Below the pieces are notes generated by a model. It had not been told where the DNA came from and ran no database searches. It saw nothing but the letters and a program-made list of their open reading frames with translations. Both the position numbers and the translations under genes were made by a program. Of a stretch of DNA of 64,000 bases, positions 57,278 through 64,000 are shown one piece after another. Within the stretch, counting starts at the first letter, position 1. The number at the start of each line of letters is the position of its first letter. Origin of the DNA: Corynebacterium crudilactis (GTDB taxonomy: Bacteria > Actinomycetota > Actinomycetes > Mycobacteriales > Mycobacteriaceae); assembly GCF_001643015.1 (NCBI RefSeq), contig NZ_CP015622.1, positions 1,191,358-1,255,357 on the forward strand, in the 5' to 3' direction.

Positions 57278-58441
57278 ATGAGTTTTAGTGCAGATGAGGT
57301 GCGTTTCCTGGCACAGGCAGAACAGGAAATCGTTGAGGCTACCGTCAATCTTGACCTCAATAAGAAGACCATGATTTCCGATGTGGCCAGGCTCCGCAAG
57401 CACTTTGGTGATTGCGGTCGGGCTGTTGCAGAACTAGCAGCAGCTCGGCGCAGCGCGGAGGGGAAGCTGCCGCAGCAGTGGCTGATGTGTCAGGAATCGG
57501 CTCAGCAAACTACCCCGCCAGCAATTTCAGCCGAACGCGCCCGCAGGCTTCACACTGCTTTAGGTAGCAACGCTGTGGTCCATGATGTCACCTGTTCTAT
57601 CGGTACCGAAGGGCATGAAATCATTGGAGCTGGCTTGCGCTATTTGGGCTCAGATCTAGATCATTCACGCCTGCTGATGGCTGCACATAACCTCAAAGGC
57701 CAGAAAGCATTAGTATTCCGCGCCGATGCGCTGACACCAGCCAGCACCGGCGCCAATGTCATCATTGCGGACCCCGCCAGACGTAGCGGGGGCAAGCGCA
57801 TTACCAATCCGGCTCAGCTCCTGCCGCCCCTGCCTTCGCTTCTCGACGCCTGGAGCAACCAACCAATCGCCGTCAAATGCGCACCCGGACTAGATTTCTC
57901 CGAATGGTCCGGACTGGTCAGTGTGGCAAGCGTAGAGGGCGGAGTAAAAGAAGCCTGCCTCTATAGCGCAGATCTCAGCGATGGCGAGACCCGAGAAGCC
58001 GTCATCATCAAAGACGGACACGTAGACCGCGTGACTGATCTCTTAGACGATGCCCCAGAACAAAACCTTGCCGCAGCACCAGGAGAGTTCATCATTGACC
58101 CAGACGGTGCCATCGTGCGCGCCGGGTTGGTGCGCCACTATGCGGTACGGGAACAGTTGTGGATGTTGGATGAGCGTATTGCTTATCTCACCGGCAATAG
58201 GATCCCTGCTGGAACCAGTGGTTTTCCTTTCCTGGAAGAAGTGCCGTTGAAGAAACTGAAATCTGCCATGGCTGCTCATGGTGCAGGTTCGGTGGAGATT
58301 TTGGTCCGTGGCGTGGATGTGGATCCAGATCAGCTGCGTAAAAAATTACAGTTGAAGGGCACTAAAGCAATGTCGGTGGTGATCACTCGCATTGGTAGTC
58401 GGGGAGTGGCACTGGTGTGTGGGCCACGCCAATGGGCATAA
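57278..58441 (+). CDS. THUMP-like SAM-dependent methyltransferase family protein
   Basis: A 387-residue conserved actinobacterial protein. The middle part is a Rossmann methyltransferase with VHDVTCSIGTEGHEIIGAG as motif I (here D/G pattern), LGSDLDHSRLLMAAHNL as motif II and VIIADPARRSGGKR as the motif IV region. The C-terminus (SVEILVRGVDVDPDQLRKKL) resembles a THUMP-like RNA-binding module. RNA methylation is the likely role; the target is unknown. Follows the Nudix gene by 48 bases. Confidence 0.8.
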   Translation: MSFSADEVRFLAQAEQEIVEATVNLDLNKKTMISDVARLRKHFGDCGRAVAELAAARRSAEGKLPQQWLMCQESAQQTTPPAISAERARRLHTALGSNAVVHDVTCSIGTEGHEIIGAGLRYLGSDLDHSRLLMAAHNLKGQKALVFRADALTPASTGANVIIADPARRSGGKRITNPAQLLPPLPSLLDAWSNQPIAVKCAPGLDFSEWSGLVSVASVEGGVKEACLYSADLSDGETREAVIIKDGHVDRVTDLLDDAPEQNLAAAPGEFIIDPDGAIVRAGLVRHYAVREQLWMLDERIAYLTGNRIPAGTSGFPFLEEVPLKKLKSAMAAHGAGSVEILVRGVDVDPDQLRKKLQLKGTKAMSVVITRIGSRGVALVCGPRQWA

Positions 58442-58563
58442 GCATCATTAATAAAATGACCTCCAGAATTGTGCACAGCGCACTGAATTGCTTAGTCTAG
58501 AGTTTATAGACTGATTAGTCTGCCGCCGTGGATTCGCAGAGATACTAAGGGCCGACGGTAGTG

Positions 58564-58578
58564 GGCGTCGAAAAGCAA
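58564..58578 (-). repeat. Intergenic TTGCTTTTCGACGCC motif (complement)
   Basis: GGCGTCGAAAAGCAA on the + strand is the exact complement of the motif after mog. It is followed by a GGGCGAAGCCC hairpin and lies about 65 bases before etfB, in a 200-base region that otherwise holds only a weak AGTCTA/TAGACT dyad (58494-58512). Confidence 0.5.
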
Positions 58579-58642
58579 TGGGCGAAGCCCGCGTATTATG
58601 GGCGGGCAACGCCAAAAATCGTGAATTGAAAGGTGAGTGTGG

Positions 58643-59431
58643 ATGTCCACAATCGTGGTTCTGGTTAAAAATGTTCCAGACACCTGGTCTAAGAGGACTC
58701 TAGAAGCTGATTTCACCATGGACCGTGAAAGTGTGGATCGGGTCCTGGATGAGATTAATGAGTTTGCCCTTGAGCAGGCACTGCGCTTGCGGGAATCCAA
58801 TCCGGATGCCGCTTACCGCGTTGTTGCTCTCAGTGCGGGCCCAGCTGGCGGAGAGGAAGCATTGCGTAAGGCTTTGTCGATGGGTGCGGATGAAGCCGTT
58901 CATCTTAGCGATGATGCTCTAGCAGGATCCGATCTTTTGGGCACTGCATGGGCGTTGAATAACGCTATCAACACCATTCCAGACGTGGCACTTATCGTGA
59001 CTGGCTCTGCTTCTTCTGATGGTGCGATGGGTGCGCTGCCAGGCGTGTTGGCGGAATACCGCCAGGTTCCTGCGCTGAGCAATCTCTCTGCGCTAAAGAT
59101 TGATGGCTCTGTTATCACTGCCACCCGCATTGATAACCGCGGCACTTATGAACTTCAAGCTGCGGCTCCAGCGGTTGTATCTATCTCCGATAAGGCTGAT
59201 AAGCCACGTTTCCCTAATTTCAAGGGCATCATGGCAGCGAAGAAAGCTGAGATTAAAAAGCTCACTTTGGCTGAGATCGGTGTTACTCCAGAGCAGGTCG
59301 GTTTGGCGCACGCGGCCACTGCGGTGACTTCTGCAGCGGATCGTCCAGAGCGTGTTCAAGGTGATGTCATTGGCGGATCCGGAGCTGCGCAAAAGATTGC
59401 TGATTTCCTCGCTTCTGAAAACCTGATCTAG
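58643..59431 (+). CDS. etfB: Electron transfer flavoprotein beta subunit
   Basis: A 262-residue ETF beta (FixA-like) subunit. Recognised by IVVLVKNVPDTWSKRTL, the AMP-binding region (MGADEAVHLSDDALAGSDLLGTAWALNNAI, read in parts), and RIDNRGTYELQAAAPAVVSI followed by PRFPNFKGIMAAKK, the family signature. It carries electrons from acyl-CoA dehydrogenases to the quinone pool. The ATG at 58643 has AAAGGTGA upstream. First gene of etfB-etfA-nifS. Confidence 0.95.
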   Translation: MSTIVVLVKNVPDTWSKRTLEADFTMDRESVDRVLDEINEFALEQALRLRESNPDAAYRVVALSAGPAGGEEALRKALSMGADEAVHLSDDALAGSDLLGTAWALNNAINTIPDVALIVTGSASSDGAMGALPGVLAEYRQVPALSNLSALKIDGSVITATRIDNRGTYELQAAAPAVVSISDKADKPRFPNFKGIMAAKKAEIKKLTLAEIGVTPEQVGLAHAATAVTSAADRPERVQGDVIGGSGAAQKIADFLASENLI

Positions 59432-59461
59432 CCACTATCTTCACAAAGGGGAACATTTACC

Positions 59462-60415
59462 ATGTCTATTTCTTATGTGCTGGTTGAGCAGCTAGATGGC
59501 CGCCCAGAACCAGTAACTCTTGAACTGATCACCGCTGCTCGTACACTCGGCGATGTCATTGCTGTTGTTGTTGGCGAGCCAGGTGCGGGCGCTGCTGTCG
59601 CTGCAGAACTTGGCACTTGGGGTGCTGCTCAGGTCGTTTCTGCTGAAGCTGCTGGTGCTTCCAACCGACTGATCTTGCCTGCAGTAGATGCACTGCACAT
59701 GCTTGCAGCTAACAACCCAGGGCCAATCGTTATCGCAGCAACTGCGAGCGGTAATGAAATTGCAGGCCGTCTGGCTGCACGTTTGGCCTCTGGTGTGCTC
59801 ACTGATGTTGTGGGCATTAATGCTGATCGCACTGCTCAGCAGTCCATTTTCGGCGATACCATCCAGGTTGCCGCAGCAGTTGGTGGCGCAGCTCCGCTGT
59901 ACACCCTGCGCCCAGGTGCTGTTGAGGGCGTTGCTGTTGCTGCCGCTGGTGCTGTGGCAGTCATGGAAATTCCAGGTGCCACCGCGAAGGATGTCACCAT
60001 CACTTCCTTCACCCCAAGCACCCAGAGTGCGCGACCAGAATTGCCTCAGGCAAAGGTTGTTATCGCCGGTGGTCGTGGTGTGGGAAGCGAAGAAAACTTC
60101 CGCAGCCTTGTCGAACCACTTGCTGATGCTCTTGGCGGCGCTGTTGGCGCTACCCGTGACGCAGTTGATTTGGGCTATTACCCAGGCGAATACCAGGTTG
60201 GCCAAACTGGTGTGACTGTCTCCCCAGATCTCTACATCGGTCTTGGCGTTTCTGGCGCAATTCAGCACACATCTGGAATGCAGACCGCAAAGAAGGTTAT
60301 TGTGATCAATAACGATGAGGACGCGCCAATTTTCCAGATCGCGGACCTTGGCGTTGTCGGTGACCTCTTTGAGATCGCTCCACAGCTCATCGAAGAGATC
60401 AACAAACGCAAGTAG
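59462..60415 (+). CDS. etfA: Electron transfer flavoprotein alpha subunit
   Basis: A 317-residue ETF alpha (FixB-like) subunit that binds FAD. The C-terminal FAD domain has VIAGGRGVGSEENF, ALGGAVGATRDAVDLGY, QVGQTGVTVSPDLYIGLGVSG and AIQHTSGMQ, with VVGDLFEIAP at the end. It forms a heterodimer with EtfB. AAAGGGGAAC precedes the ATG. nifS begins 5 bases after its stop. Confidence 0.96.
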   Translation: MSISYVLVEQLDGRPEPVTLELITAARTLGDVIAVVVGEPGAGAAVAAELGTWGAAQVVSAEAAGASNRLILPAVDALHMLAANNPGPIVIAATASGNEIAGRLAARLASGVLTDVVGINADRTAQQSIFGDTIQVAAAVGGAAPLYTLRPGAVEGVAVAAAGAVAVMEIPGATAKDVTITSFTPSTQSARPELPQAKVVIAGGRGVGSEENFRSLVEPLADALGGAVGATRDAVDLGYYPGEYQVGQTGVTVSPDLYIGLGVSGAIQHTSGMQTAKKVIVINNDEDAPIFQIADLGVVGDLFEIAPQLIEEINKRK

Positions 60416-60420
60416 GAGTT

Positions 60421-61551
60421 TTGGACACTTTTTATCTGGACCATGCAGCCACCACACCGATGCGTGAGGTGGCCGCAGCCGCATGGATGGAACATGCACA
60501 GGCACTAAACCCAGCGAGCCAATATGGTTCGGGGCGTAAAGCACGCAGCGTTGCGGATTCTGCTCGCGAAGAGATTGCTTCTTTGCTGGGCTGCGAACCG
60601 ATTGAGGTTGTGTTCACCGCGTCCGGTACTGAGGCGGATAACCTCGCTGTACAGGGTTTATATCAGGCATCACCGCTTAATCGGATCGTTTCAACTCCGA
60701 TTGAGCACCCTGGAATTCTAGAAACCGTCAATGCTCTAGCTCTGGGTGGGGCAGAGATGGATTTGTTGCCGATTGGTCCAGATGGTCGAGTGTCTTCTTT
60801 GGCAGCGCTGGAGATACCTGCTGCTGTTGCCACGATGATGTGGGCAAACAATGAAACCGGTGCAATTCAACCGGTTGCGGAGTTTATCGCTGCAGCGCAA
60901 GCTTCTGGCACACCGACCCACATCGATGCGGTTCAGGTGGTGGGCCATTTGCCGGTTAATTTTGCGGAACTCGGCGCCACTACCTTGGCGGCATCCGCGC
61001 ATAAATTCGGTGGACCCCGTGGCGTCGGTTTGTTACTAGCCAGGCGCTCACCAGCACCGTCTGCAGTCTTGCACGGCGGTGGCCAAGAACGCGGCATCCG
61101 CCCCGGCACCTTAGATGTTGCCGGCGCAGCTGCCACCGCAGCCGCATTGCGCGAAGCAGTGGCAGAGCTTGAGAGCGAAGCCACCCGCCTGAGCGGTCTT
61201 AAAAAGACGCTTCTCGACGCCATTCTCCAGCGCATCCCCAACGTCCTAGTCCACACCACCGAACCAGCACTGCCAGGTCACTTGCACCTGTCTTTCCCTG
61301 GGGCGGAGGGCGATAGCCTGATCATGCTGCTTGATTCTTTGCGGATTGAAGCATCGACTGGTTCGGCCTGTTCCAATGGCGTGAACCGTGCCAGCCACGT
61401 GTTATTGGCCATGGGGATTACCGAAACTGATGCTCGCGGTGCCATTCGATTCACCTTGGGCAGAACAACCACGCAAGAATCAATCGAGGCAGTACTTGCT
61501 GTGATTGAAGATGTGGTGACTAGAGCTCGCACTGCTGGAATGGCTTTTTAA
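60421..61551 (+). CDS. Cysteine desulfurase (NifS/IscS type)
   Basis: A 376-residue PLP enzyme that removes sulfur from cysteine. The N-terminal motif YLDHAATTPM begins right at the start, so the TTG codon at 60421 (AGGAG two bases before it) must be the start. The PLP lysine is in ASAHKFGGPRGVG and the persulfide Cys is in STGSACSNGVN. In mycobacteria the homologue next to etfBA precedes mnmA, so tRNA thiolation is a likely role; mnmA is not seen here. Its end overlaps the convergent small secreted gene by 4 bases. Confidence 0.9.
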   Translation: MDTFYLDHAATTPMREVAAAAWMEHAQALNPASQYGSGRKARSVADSAREEIASLLGCEPIEVVFTASGTEADNLAVQGLYQASPLNRIVSTPIEHPGILETVNALALGGAEMDLLPIGPDGRVSSLAALEIPAAVATMMWANNETGAIQPVAEFIAAAQASGTPTHIDAVQVVGHLPVNFAELGATTLAASAHKFGGPRGVGLLLARRSPAPSAVLHGGGQERGIRPGTLDVAGAAATAAALREAVAELESEATRLSGLKKTLLDAILQRIPNVLVHTTEPALPGHLHLSFPGAEGDSLIMLLDSLRIEASTGSACSNGVNRASHVLLAMGITETDARGAIRFTLGRTTTQESIEAVLAVIEDVVTRARTAGMAF

Positions 61552-61856
61552 CGGCCATATATCTGGTAGTGCAGGTCTGTTGCAATCGGACAGAGTAGCT
61601 GCTGATGCGACAGTGTCACAGTGTGGCACTCACCCACATAAGGTGTGCCGGTGGAAAGAATGACCGCACCAAAAAATCCCTGCAAAAGCACTGTTTCTTG
61701 AGCACGGTTAAGTCCAGTGGAAGTCATGGTAGGTCCAGCGGGATCCACCATGTCATTGGCCGGGAAATTAGAAGAAGCTGCTTGAGCAGTTGGGGCGAAA
61801 AGAACAGAGCCTGCAATAGTAGCTGCAGCAATGGTGGATAAGTATTTTTTGATCAT
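61548..61856 (-). CDS. Small secreted protein, about 102 aa
   Basis: The N-terminus MIKKYLSTIAAATIAGSVLFAPTAQAASS is a clear Sec signal peptide with an AQA-A cleavage site. The mature part of about 75 residues has two Cys (GECHTV, LLCPIA) that could form a disulfide. No family is recognised. ATG 61856 is chosen because the signal peptide begins there; the longer frame upstream only translates a large inverted repeat. It is convergent with nifS. Confidence 0.65.
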   Translation of the reverse strand: MIKKYLSTIAAATIAGSVLFAPTAQAASSNFPANDMVDPAGPTMTSTGLNRAQETVLLQGFFGAVILSTGTPYVGECHTVTLSHQQLLCPIATDLHYQIYGR

Positions 61857-61911
61857 TGTGAAGACCTTAATGGCCTTTGTGGGGTCTTTCAGCGCAATGT
61901 GAGGTTTTTGA

Positions 61912-61973
61912 AAACCAGCCCATATGACCAAGAATCTAAATTTTCGGAGTTTCTTGGTCATATGGGCTGGTTT
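61912..61973. repeat. 23-bp perfect inverted repeat
   Basis: Arms at 61912-61934 (AAACCAGCCCATATGACCAAGAA) are described by their ends: AAACCAGCCC... and ...GGGCTGGTTT (61951-61973), perfectly complementary with a 16-base loop. It lies between the end of hipA and the small secreted gene on the minus strand, and ends in TTTT on that strand, so it may terminate hipBA transcription. Its length and perfection are unusual. Confidence 0.8.
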
Positions 61974-62057
61974 CGATCTTTGCTAACCAAACTAGTCGAC
62001 CGAGGAAGACTTGGATAGAGGGTTTTCGGTCACCTGGTTTGGTCCGTGAACACCAAA

Positions 62058-63206
62058 TTAGATTCCCCAAGCGCTTCGACGGTGTTTGAGAACTCTAGTG
62101 AGGTCTCGAATTACCCGTGTATCAAAAGTTCCTGAAGCAAGAATTGTTTCGGCAGCGTTTTCTGTAGCCAACAGCGCCGCGTGTGCAACCGACGTGGCAG
62201 TTTTTTCTGGTAGACCGATGGATGCACAGAATTTTAAGAACTTCTTTTGGCTGAGATCCTTTTTGGATCCTTGGATTTCTAAGGCCATTGTGGTGTCGCC
62301 GTACACTGCGGTGGAGGGAATGTCATAGATCGGGCTGACCTCGAATCCGCGGCCCTTGTTGATGATGGAGATATTTTTGGCATGAAGATCGCCATTGCCG
62401 CTGAGCCAAGCGACTGCGATTTGGAAGGCAAGATTGCGCATCGCAAAGATTGGGGAAGCACACACTGTGGTGAGAGCCTGCGCGATTTCCTCATAGCTCA
62501 CTGAATACTTATCTGCTGGCCAGATGCCCAGAACTTGTCCTGCATCCTCGACTGGGATTTTGCCCTGGGGTGTGCGATCAAAGCGGTGGACTAGGAGACC
62601 GGACCTACCGTGTTTATCACGGAGGACCTCGATTTTAGAAAGCCCAATGCGAAGCTTATTCTGGGCCAACAATTGATAGCATGCTGCTTCGTTTTCTACT
62701 AAAAAAGGATATTCAGGCGGGGAGAGTTTCAAGATGGTATCGCTTGCAACTGGGACGGCGATGGTACGTGCAGAGGCTTTGTCTTGGACGCCAGCGAGTG
62801 CGACGGGATCAGCGATTCCAGACTCGTTTAGCGCAGCTGAGAAATCGAGATCTTTATCAAACTGAACTGTGGGTTGTGCAGGCTGTGGATTCTCACCATG
62901 GTGGAAAATTGATACTGCACCAACGGGGTCAGCGCCAACGGCTAGAAGGAGGGAAAGTTCATCATCGGCAGAAGCCTTGATGTTTCTTCGGAGTGAACTT
63001 AAGCGACGACCTTCGGGGAGCAGTCCAGCGAAAAATGGTGGGATTGCCCCGGAGCGAGTAATTACGGGTGCAGAACTGATGGGCAGGGACGTGGCAATCG
63101 GAGGGCCTGTGTAATCATTTGCGTAAAAAAATGTGGTTTTGTCGCCGTCACGAGTGAAATGAGCAGCCAGGGTGTCTTGGAACCAAATATCGGCGATGCG
63201 GGTCAT
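62058..63206 (-). CDS. hipA: HipA-family serine/threonine kinase toxin
   Basis: A 382-residue HipA. The N-terminal couple domain has ITRSGAIPPFFAGLLPEGRRL. The kinase core has K160 (ILKLSPP), catalytic D273 and N278 (GNGDLHAKNIS), and metal-binding D295 (PIYDIPS). The Gly-rich loop reads A136-L-A-G-V-Q-D-K; in E. coli HipA the corresponding residue is the autophosphorylated Ser150 (SVAGAQEK), so this protein lacks it. HipA of E. coli phosphorylates glutamyl-tRNA synthetase; the target here is unknown. Its ATG overlaps the hipB stop by 4 bases (ATGA). Confidence 0.9.
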   Translation of the reverse strand: MTRIADIWFQDTLAAHFTRDGDKTTFFYANDYTGPPIATSLPISSAPVITRSGAIPPFFAGLLPEGRRLSSLRRNIKASADDELSLLLAVGADPVGAVSIFHHGENPQPAQPTVQFDKDLDFSAALNESGIADPVALAGVQDKASARTIAVPVASDTILKLSPPEYPFLVENEAACYQLLAQNKLRIGLSKIEVLRDKHGRSGLLVHRFDRTPQGKIPVEDAGQVLGIWPADKYSVSYEEIAQALTTVCASPIFAMRNLAFQIAVAWLSGNGDLHAKNISIINKGRGFEVSPIYDIPSTAVYGDTTMALEIQGSKKDLSQKKFLKFCASIGLPEKTATSVAHAALLATENAAETILASGTFDTRVIRDLTRVLKHRRSAWGI

Positions 63207-63424
63207 TGATTAACCTTGAGTGGATCATGAATTCCTACGGAAAGCTCGAGTCCAAGGATGCTAAGAACATCGATTACTTTGTCTAAGCGGACGGTAGTTT
63301 TCCCTTTTTCGACATCGCGGATGAATCGTTCGGAAACCCCTGCCAAGTCTGCGAGTTCTCCTTGCCTAAGACCGAGTTCTTTACGGCCGTGGAGTAGTGC
63401 CCTTCCGATCTCTTCTGCTTTCAT
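63203..63424 (-). CDS. hipB: HipB-family antitoxin, Xre-type repressor
   Basis: A 73-residue HTH_3 protein (LRQGELADLAGVSERFIRDVEKGK is the helix-turn-helix, read in two parts; RLDKVIDVLSILGLEL is the C-terminal helix). It neutralises HipA and represses the operon. I chose ATG 63424 (MKAEEIG), with CAGGAG 6 bases upstream; ATG 63430 abuts it. Three near-identical operators lie upstream. Confidence 0.9.
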   Translation of the reverse strand: MKAEEIGRALLHGRKELGLRQGELADLAGVSERFIRDVEKGKTTVRLDKVIDVLSILGLELSVGIHDPLKVNQ

Positions 63425-63447
63425 GTACATCTCCTGGATCCAATTTT

Positions 63448-63463
63448 CGGCATGATCGTGCCG
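63448..63463. promoter_or_regulatory. HipB operator candidate O1
   Basis: CGGCATGATCGTGCCG, a dyad with two mismatches around GATC. It lies just downstream of the predicted hipBA transcription start (about 63465 on the minus strand). Confidence 0.75.
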
Positions 63464-63471
63464 TTTTCCGT

Positions 63472-63500
63472 AGTATACAAGTATATTTGAGCTTCAACAA
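63472..63500 (-). promoter_or_regulatory. hipBA promoter
   Basis: On the minus strand TTGTTG (63495-63500) and TATACT (63472-63477) are separated by exactly 17 bases. Operators O1 and O2 lie directly on either side, so repressor bound at both would block the promoter. Confidence 0.75.
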
Positions 63501-63507
63501 TAAAAAT

Positions 63508-63523
63508 CGGCATGATCGTGCCG
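63508..63523. promoter_or_regulatory. HipB operator candidate O2
   Basis: CGGCATGATCGTGCCG, identical to O1 and 60 bases from it, immediately upstream of the hipBA -35. Confidence 0.75.
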
Positions 63524-63568
63524 GAAATGATGAATGTGTGGGTGCGGACTAGGGTTGGAGAGGTGAAG

Positions 63569-63584
63569 CGGTACGATCATGCCG
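63569..63584. promoter_or_regulatory. HipB operator candidate O3, over the -35 of the GNAT gene
   Basis: CGGTACGATCATGCCG is the inverse of the same dyad with one change, 61 bases from O2. The predicted -10 of the acetyltransferase gene is TATTCT (63600-63605); its -35 should fall at about 63577-63582, inside this operator. Confidence 0.65.
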
Positions 63585-63599
63585 GTTTTATTTTGTTGG

Positions 63600-63613
63600 T
63601 ATTCTCGGATTTT
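63600..63613 (+). promoter_or_regulatory. Leaderless promoter of the GNAT gene
   Basis: TATTCT at 63600-63605 lies 8 bases before ATG 63614 and no Shine-Dalgarno is visible, the same layout as at argS and the AtpI-like gene. Confidence 0.5.
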
Positions 63614-64000
63614 ATGACTACATTCCACATTCGGGCAGAAGAAGCACACGATATCAGTGCGATTTATGATGTCACCGAAGCGGCCTTTATGGGAATTGAG
63701 CATTCGGATGGCGCAGAGCAAGATCTCGTCGATAAGCTTCGTGCGGCAAAGGCGCTGAGCCTTTCCCTTGTCGCTGAAGCTGAAGGCGAAGTTATTGGCC
63801 ATATTGCCGCCTCCGAGGTGCTGATCGGCGGTGGTGCGCACGGCTGGTTCGGCATTGGACCAGTGAGCGTGCGTCCAGATCGTCAGCAGCAGGGCGTCGG
63901 CATTGCGCTCATGGGCAGTGCTTTGGATCAGCTTCGTGCAGAAAGTGCTGCCGGCGTCGTGCTCTTGGGCGATCCGGGCTATTATCGACGCTTCGGTTTT
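63614..64000 (+). CDS. GNAT N-acetyltransferase (partial, cut by the window end)
   Basis: The frame is open from ATG 63614 to the last base (129 codons) without a stop. It begins MTTFHIRAEEAHDISAIYDV. It has the acetyl-CoA binding signature of the GNAT family: VSVRPDRQQQGVGIALM, with the preceding strand HGWFGIGP, and ends GDPGYYRRFGF, the typical beta-6/7 region of YhbS-like acetyltransferases. The substrate is unknown. A HipB-type operator overlaps its promoter. Confidence 0.88.
   Translation, partial: MTTFHIRAEEAHDISAIYDVTEAAFMGIEHSDGAEQDLVDKLRAAKALSLSLVAEAEGEVIGHIAASEVLIGGGAHGWFGIGPVSVRPDRQQQGVGIALMGSALDQLRAESAAGVVLLGDPGYYRRFGF

Noticed and set aside
61857..61961. A longer N-terminus for the small secreted protein (starting near 61961)
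   Set aside because: The extra part is translation of the 23-bp inverted repeat, and the signal peptide begins at ATG 61856.
63448..63584. The three CGGCATGATCGTGCCG repeats as a CRISPR array
   Set aside because: Repeat length is only 16, one copy is inverted, the gaps contain a clear promoter and part of a gene's upstream region, and no cas genes are present. They fit operators.

Overview
The window is a stretch of a high-GC Gram-positive chromosome that matches Corynebacterium glutamicum or a very close relative. The evidence is the argS-lysA and hom-thrB amino-acid operons, an ArnR-type regulator beside narKGHJI, leaderless promoters, an RG/N-rich insertion in Rho, NucS/EndoMS instead of MutS/MutL, and the glgB-glgE maltosyltransferase pair. 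Most of it is conserved core genome with dense operons. Accessory material sits mainly at the left end (metal export), around 4-4.7 kb, at 22.5-24.5 kb and at the right end (hipBA).

Layout. (1) 1-4.0 kb: the 3' end of a PspC-like gene, a hypothetical gene, then an FNR-family regulator, an HMA metallochaperone and a P1B-type ATPase; the two metal genes each carry an FNR-like box at the same distance from the -10 region. (2) 4.2-6.4 kb: a 65-residue coiled-coil/HTH protein, tRNA-Arg(CCG) and a secreted alpha/beta-hydrolase. (3) 6.5-12.3 kb: argS-lysA and hom-thrB (arginyl-tRNA synthetase; last step of lysine synthesis; threonine/methionine branch). (4) 12.6-32.1 kb, almost all minus strand: arnR, narKGHJI (respiratory nitrate reductase and transporter) and the molybdenum cofactor genes mog, mobA, moeA, moaA that supply it. 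Interspersed are a PAP2 phosphatase with an autotransporter-type repeat, a pair of CorC/CNNM-type membrane proteins and an acyl-CoA synthetase. (5) 32.6-38.7 kb: rho-prfA-prmC-Sua5-wecA (termination, release factor and its methylase, tRNA t6A synthesis, cell-wall linker). (6) 38.7-47.1 kb: an AtpI-like gene and atpBEFHAGDC. (7) 47.3-50.7 kb: DUF2550 protein, nucS, a Cys/His mini-protein, methylmalonyl-CoA epimerase, a thiamine-binding-family protein and a thioredoxin-like/TPR protein. (8) 50.7-55.0 kb: glgB and glgE. (9) 55.2-61.6 kb: ABC ATPase, Nudix protein, THUMP-like methyltransferase, etfB-etfA-nifS. (10) 61.5-64.0 kb: a small secreted protein, a hipBA toxin-antitoxin module with three evenly spaced operators, and the start of a GNAT acetyltransferase gene cut by the window end.

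The most interesting signals are: the FNR-family regulator with matching boxes at the same spacing on both metal-homeostasis promoters; the HipB operator triplet whose third copy covers the predicted -35 of the neighbouring acetyltransferase, together with a HipA that lacks the usual autophosphorylated serine; and a roughly 130-145 bp interspersed repeat built from GAAGTCG/CGACTTC units, present in two inverted copies 46 kb apart. All functions were assigned by reading motifs and context, without database searches. Positions of short sites were counted by hand and may be off by one or two bases.
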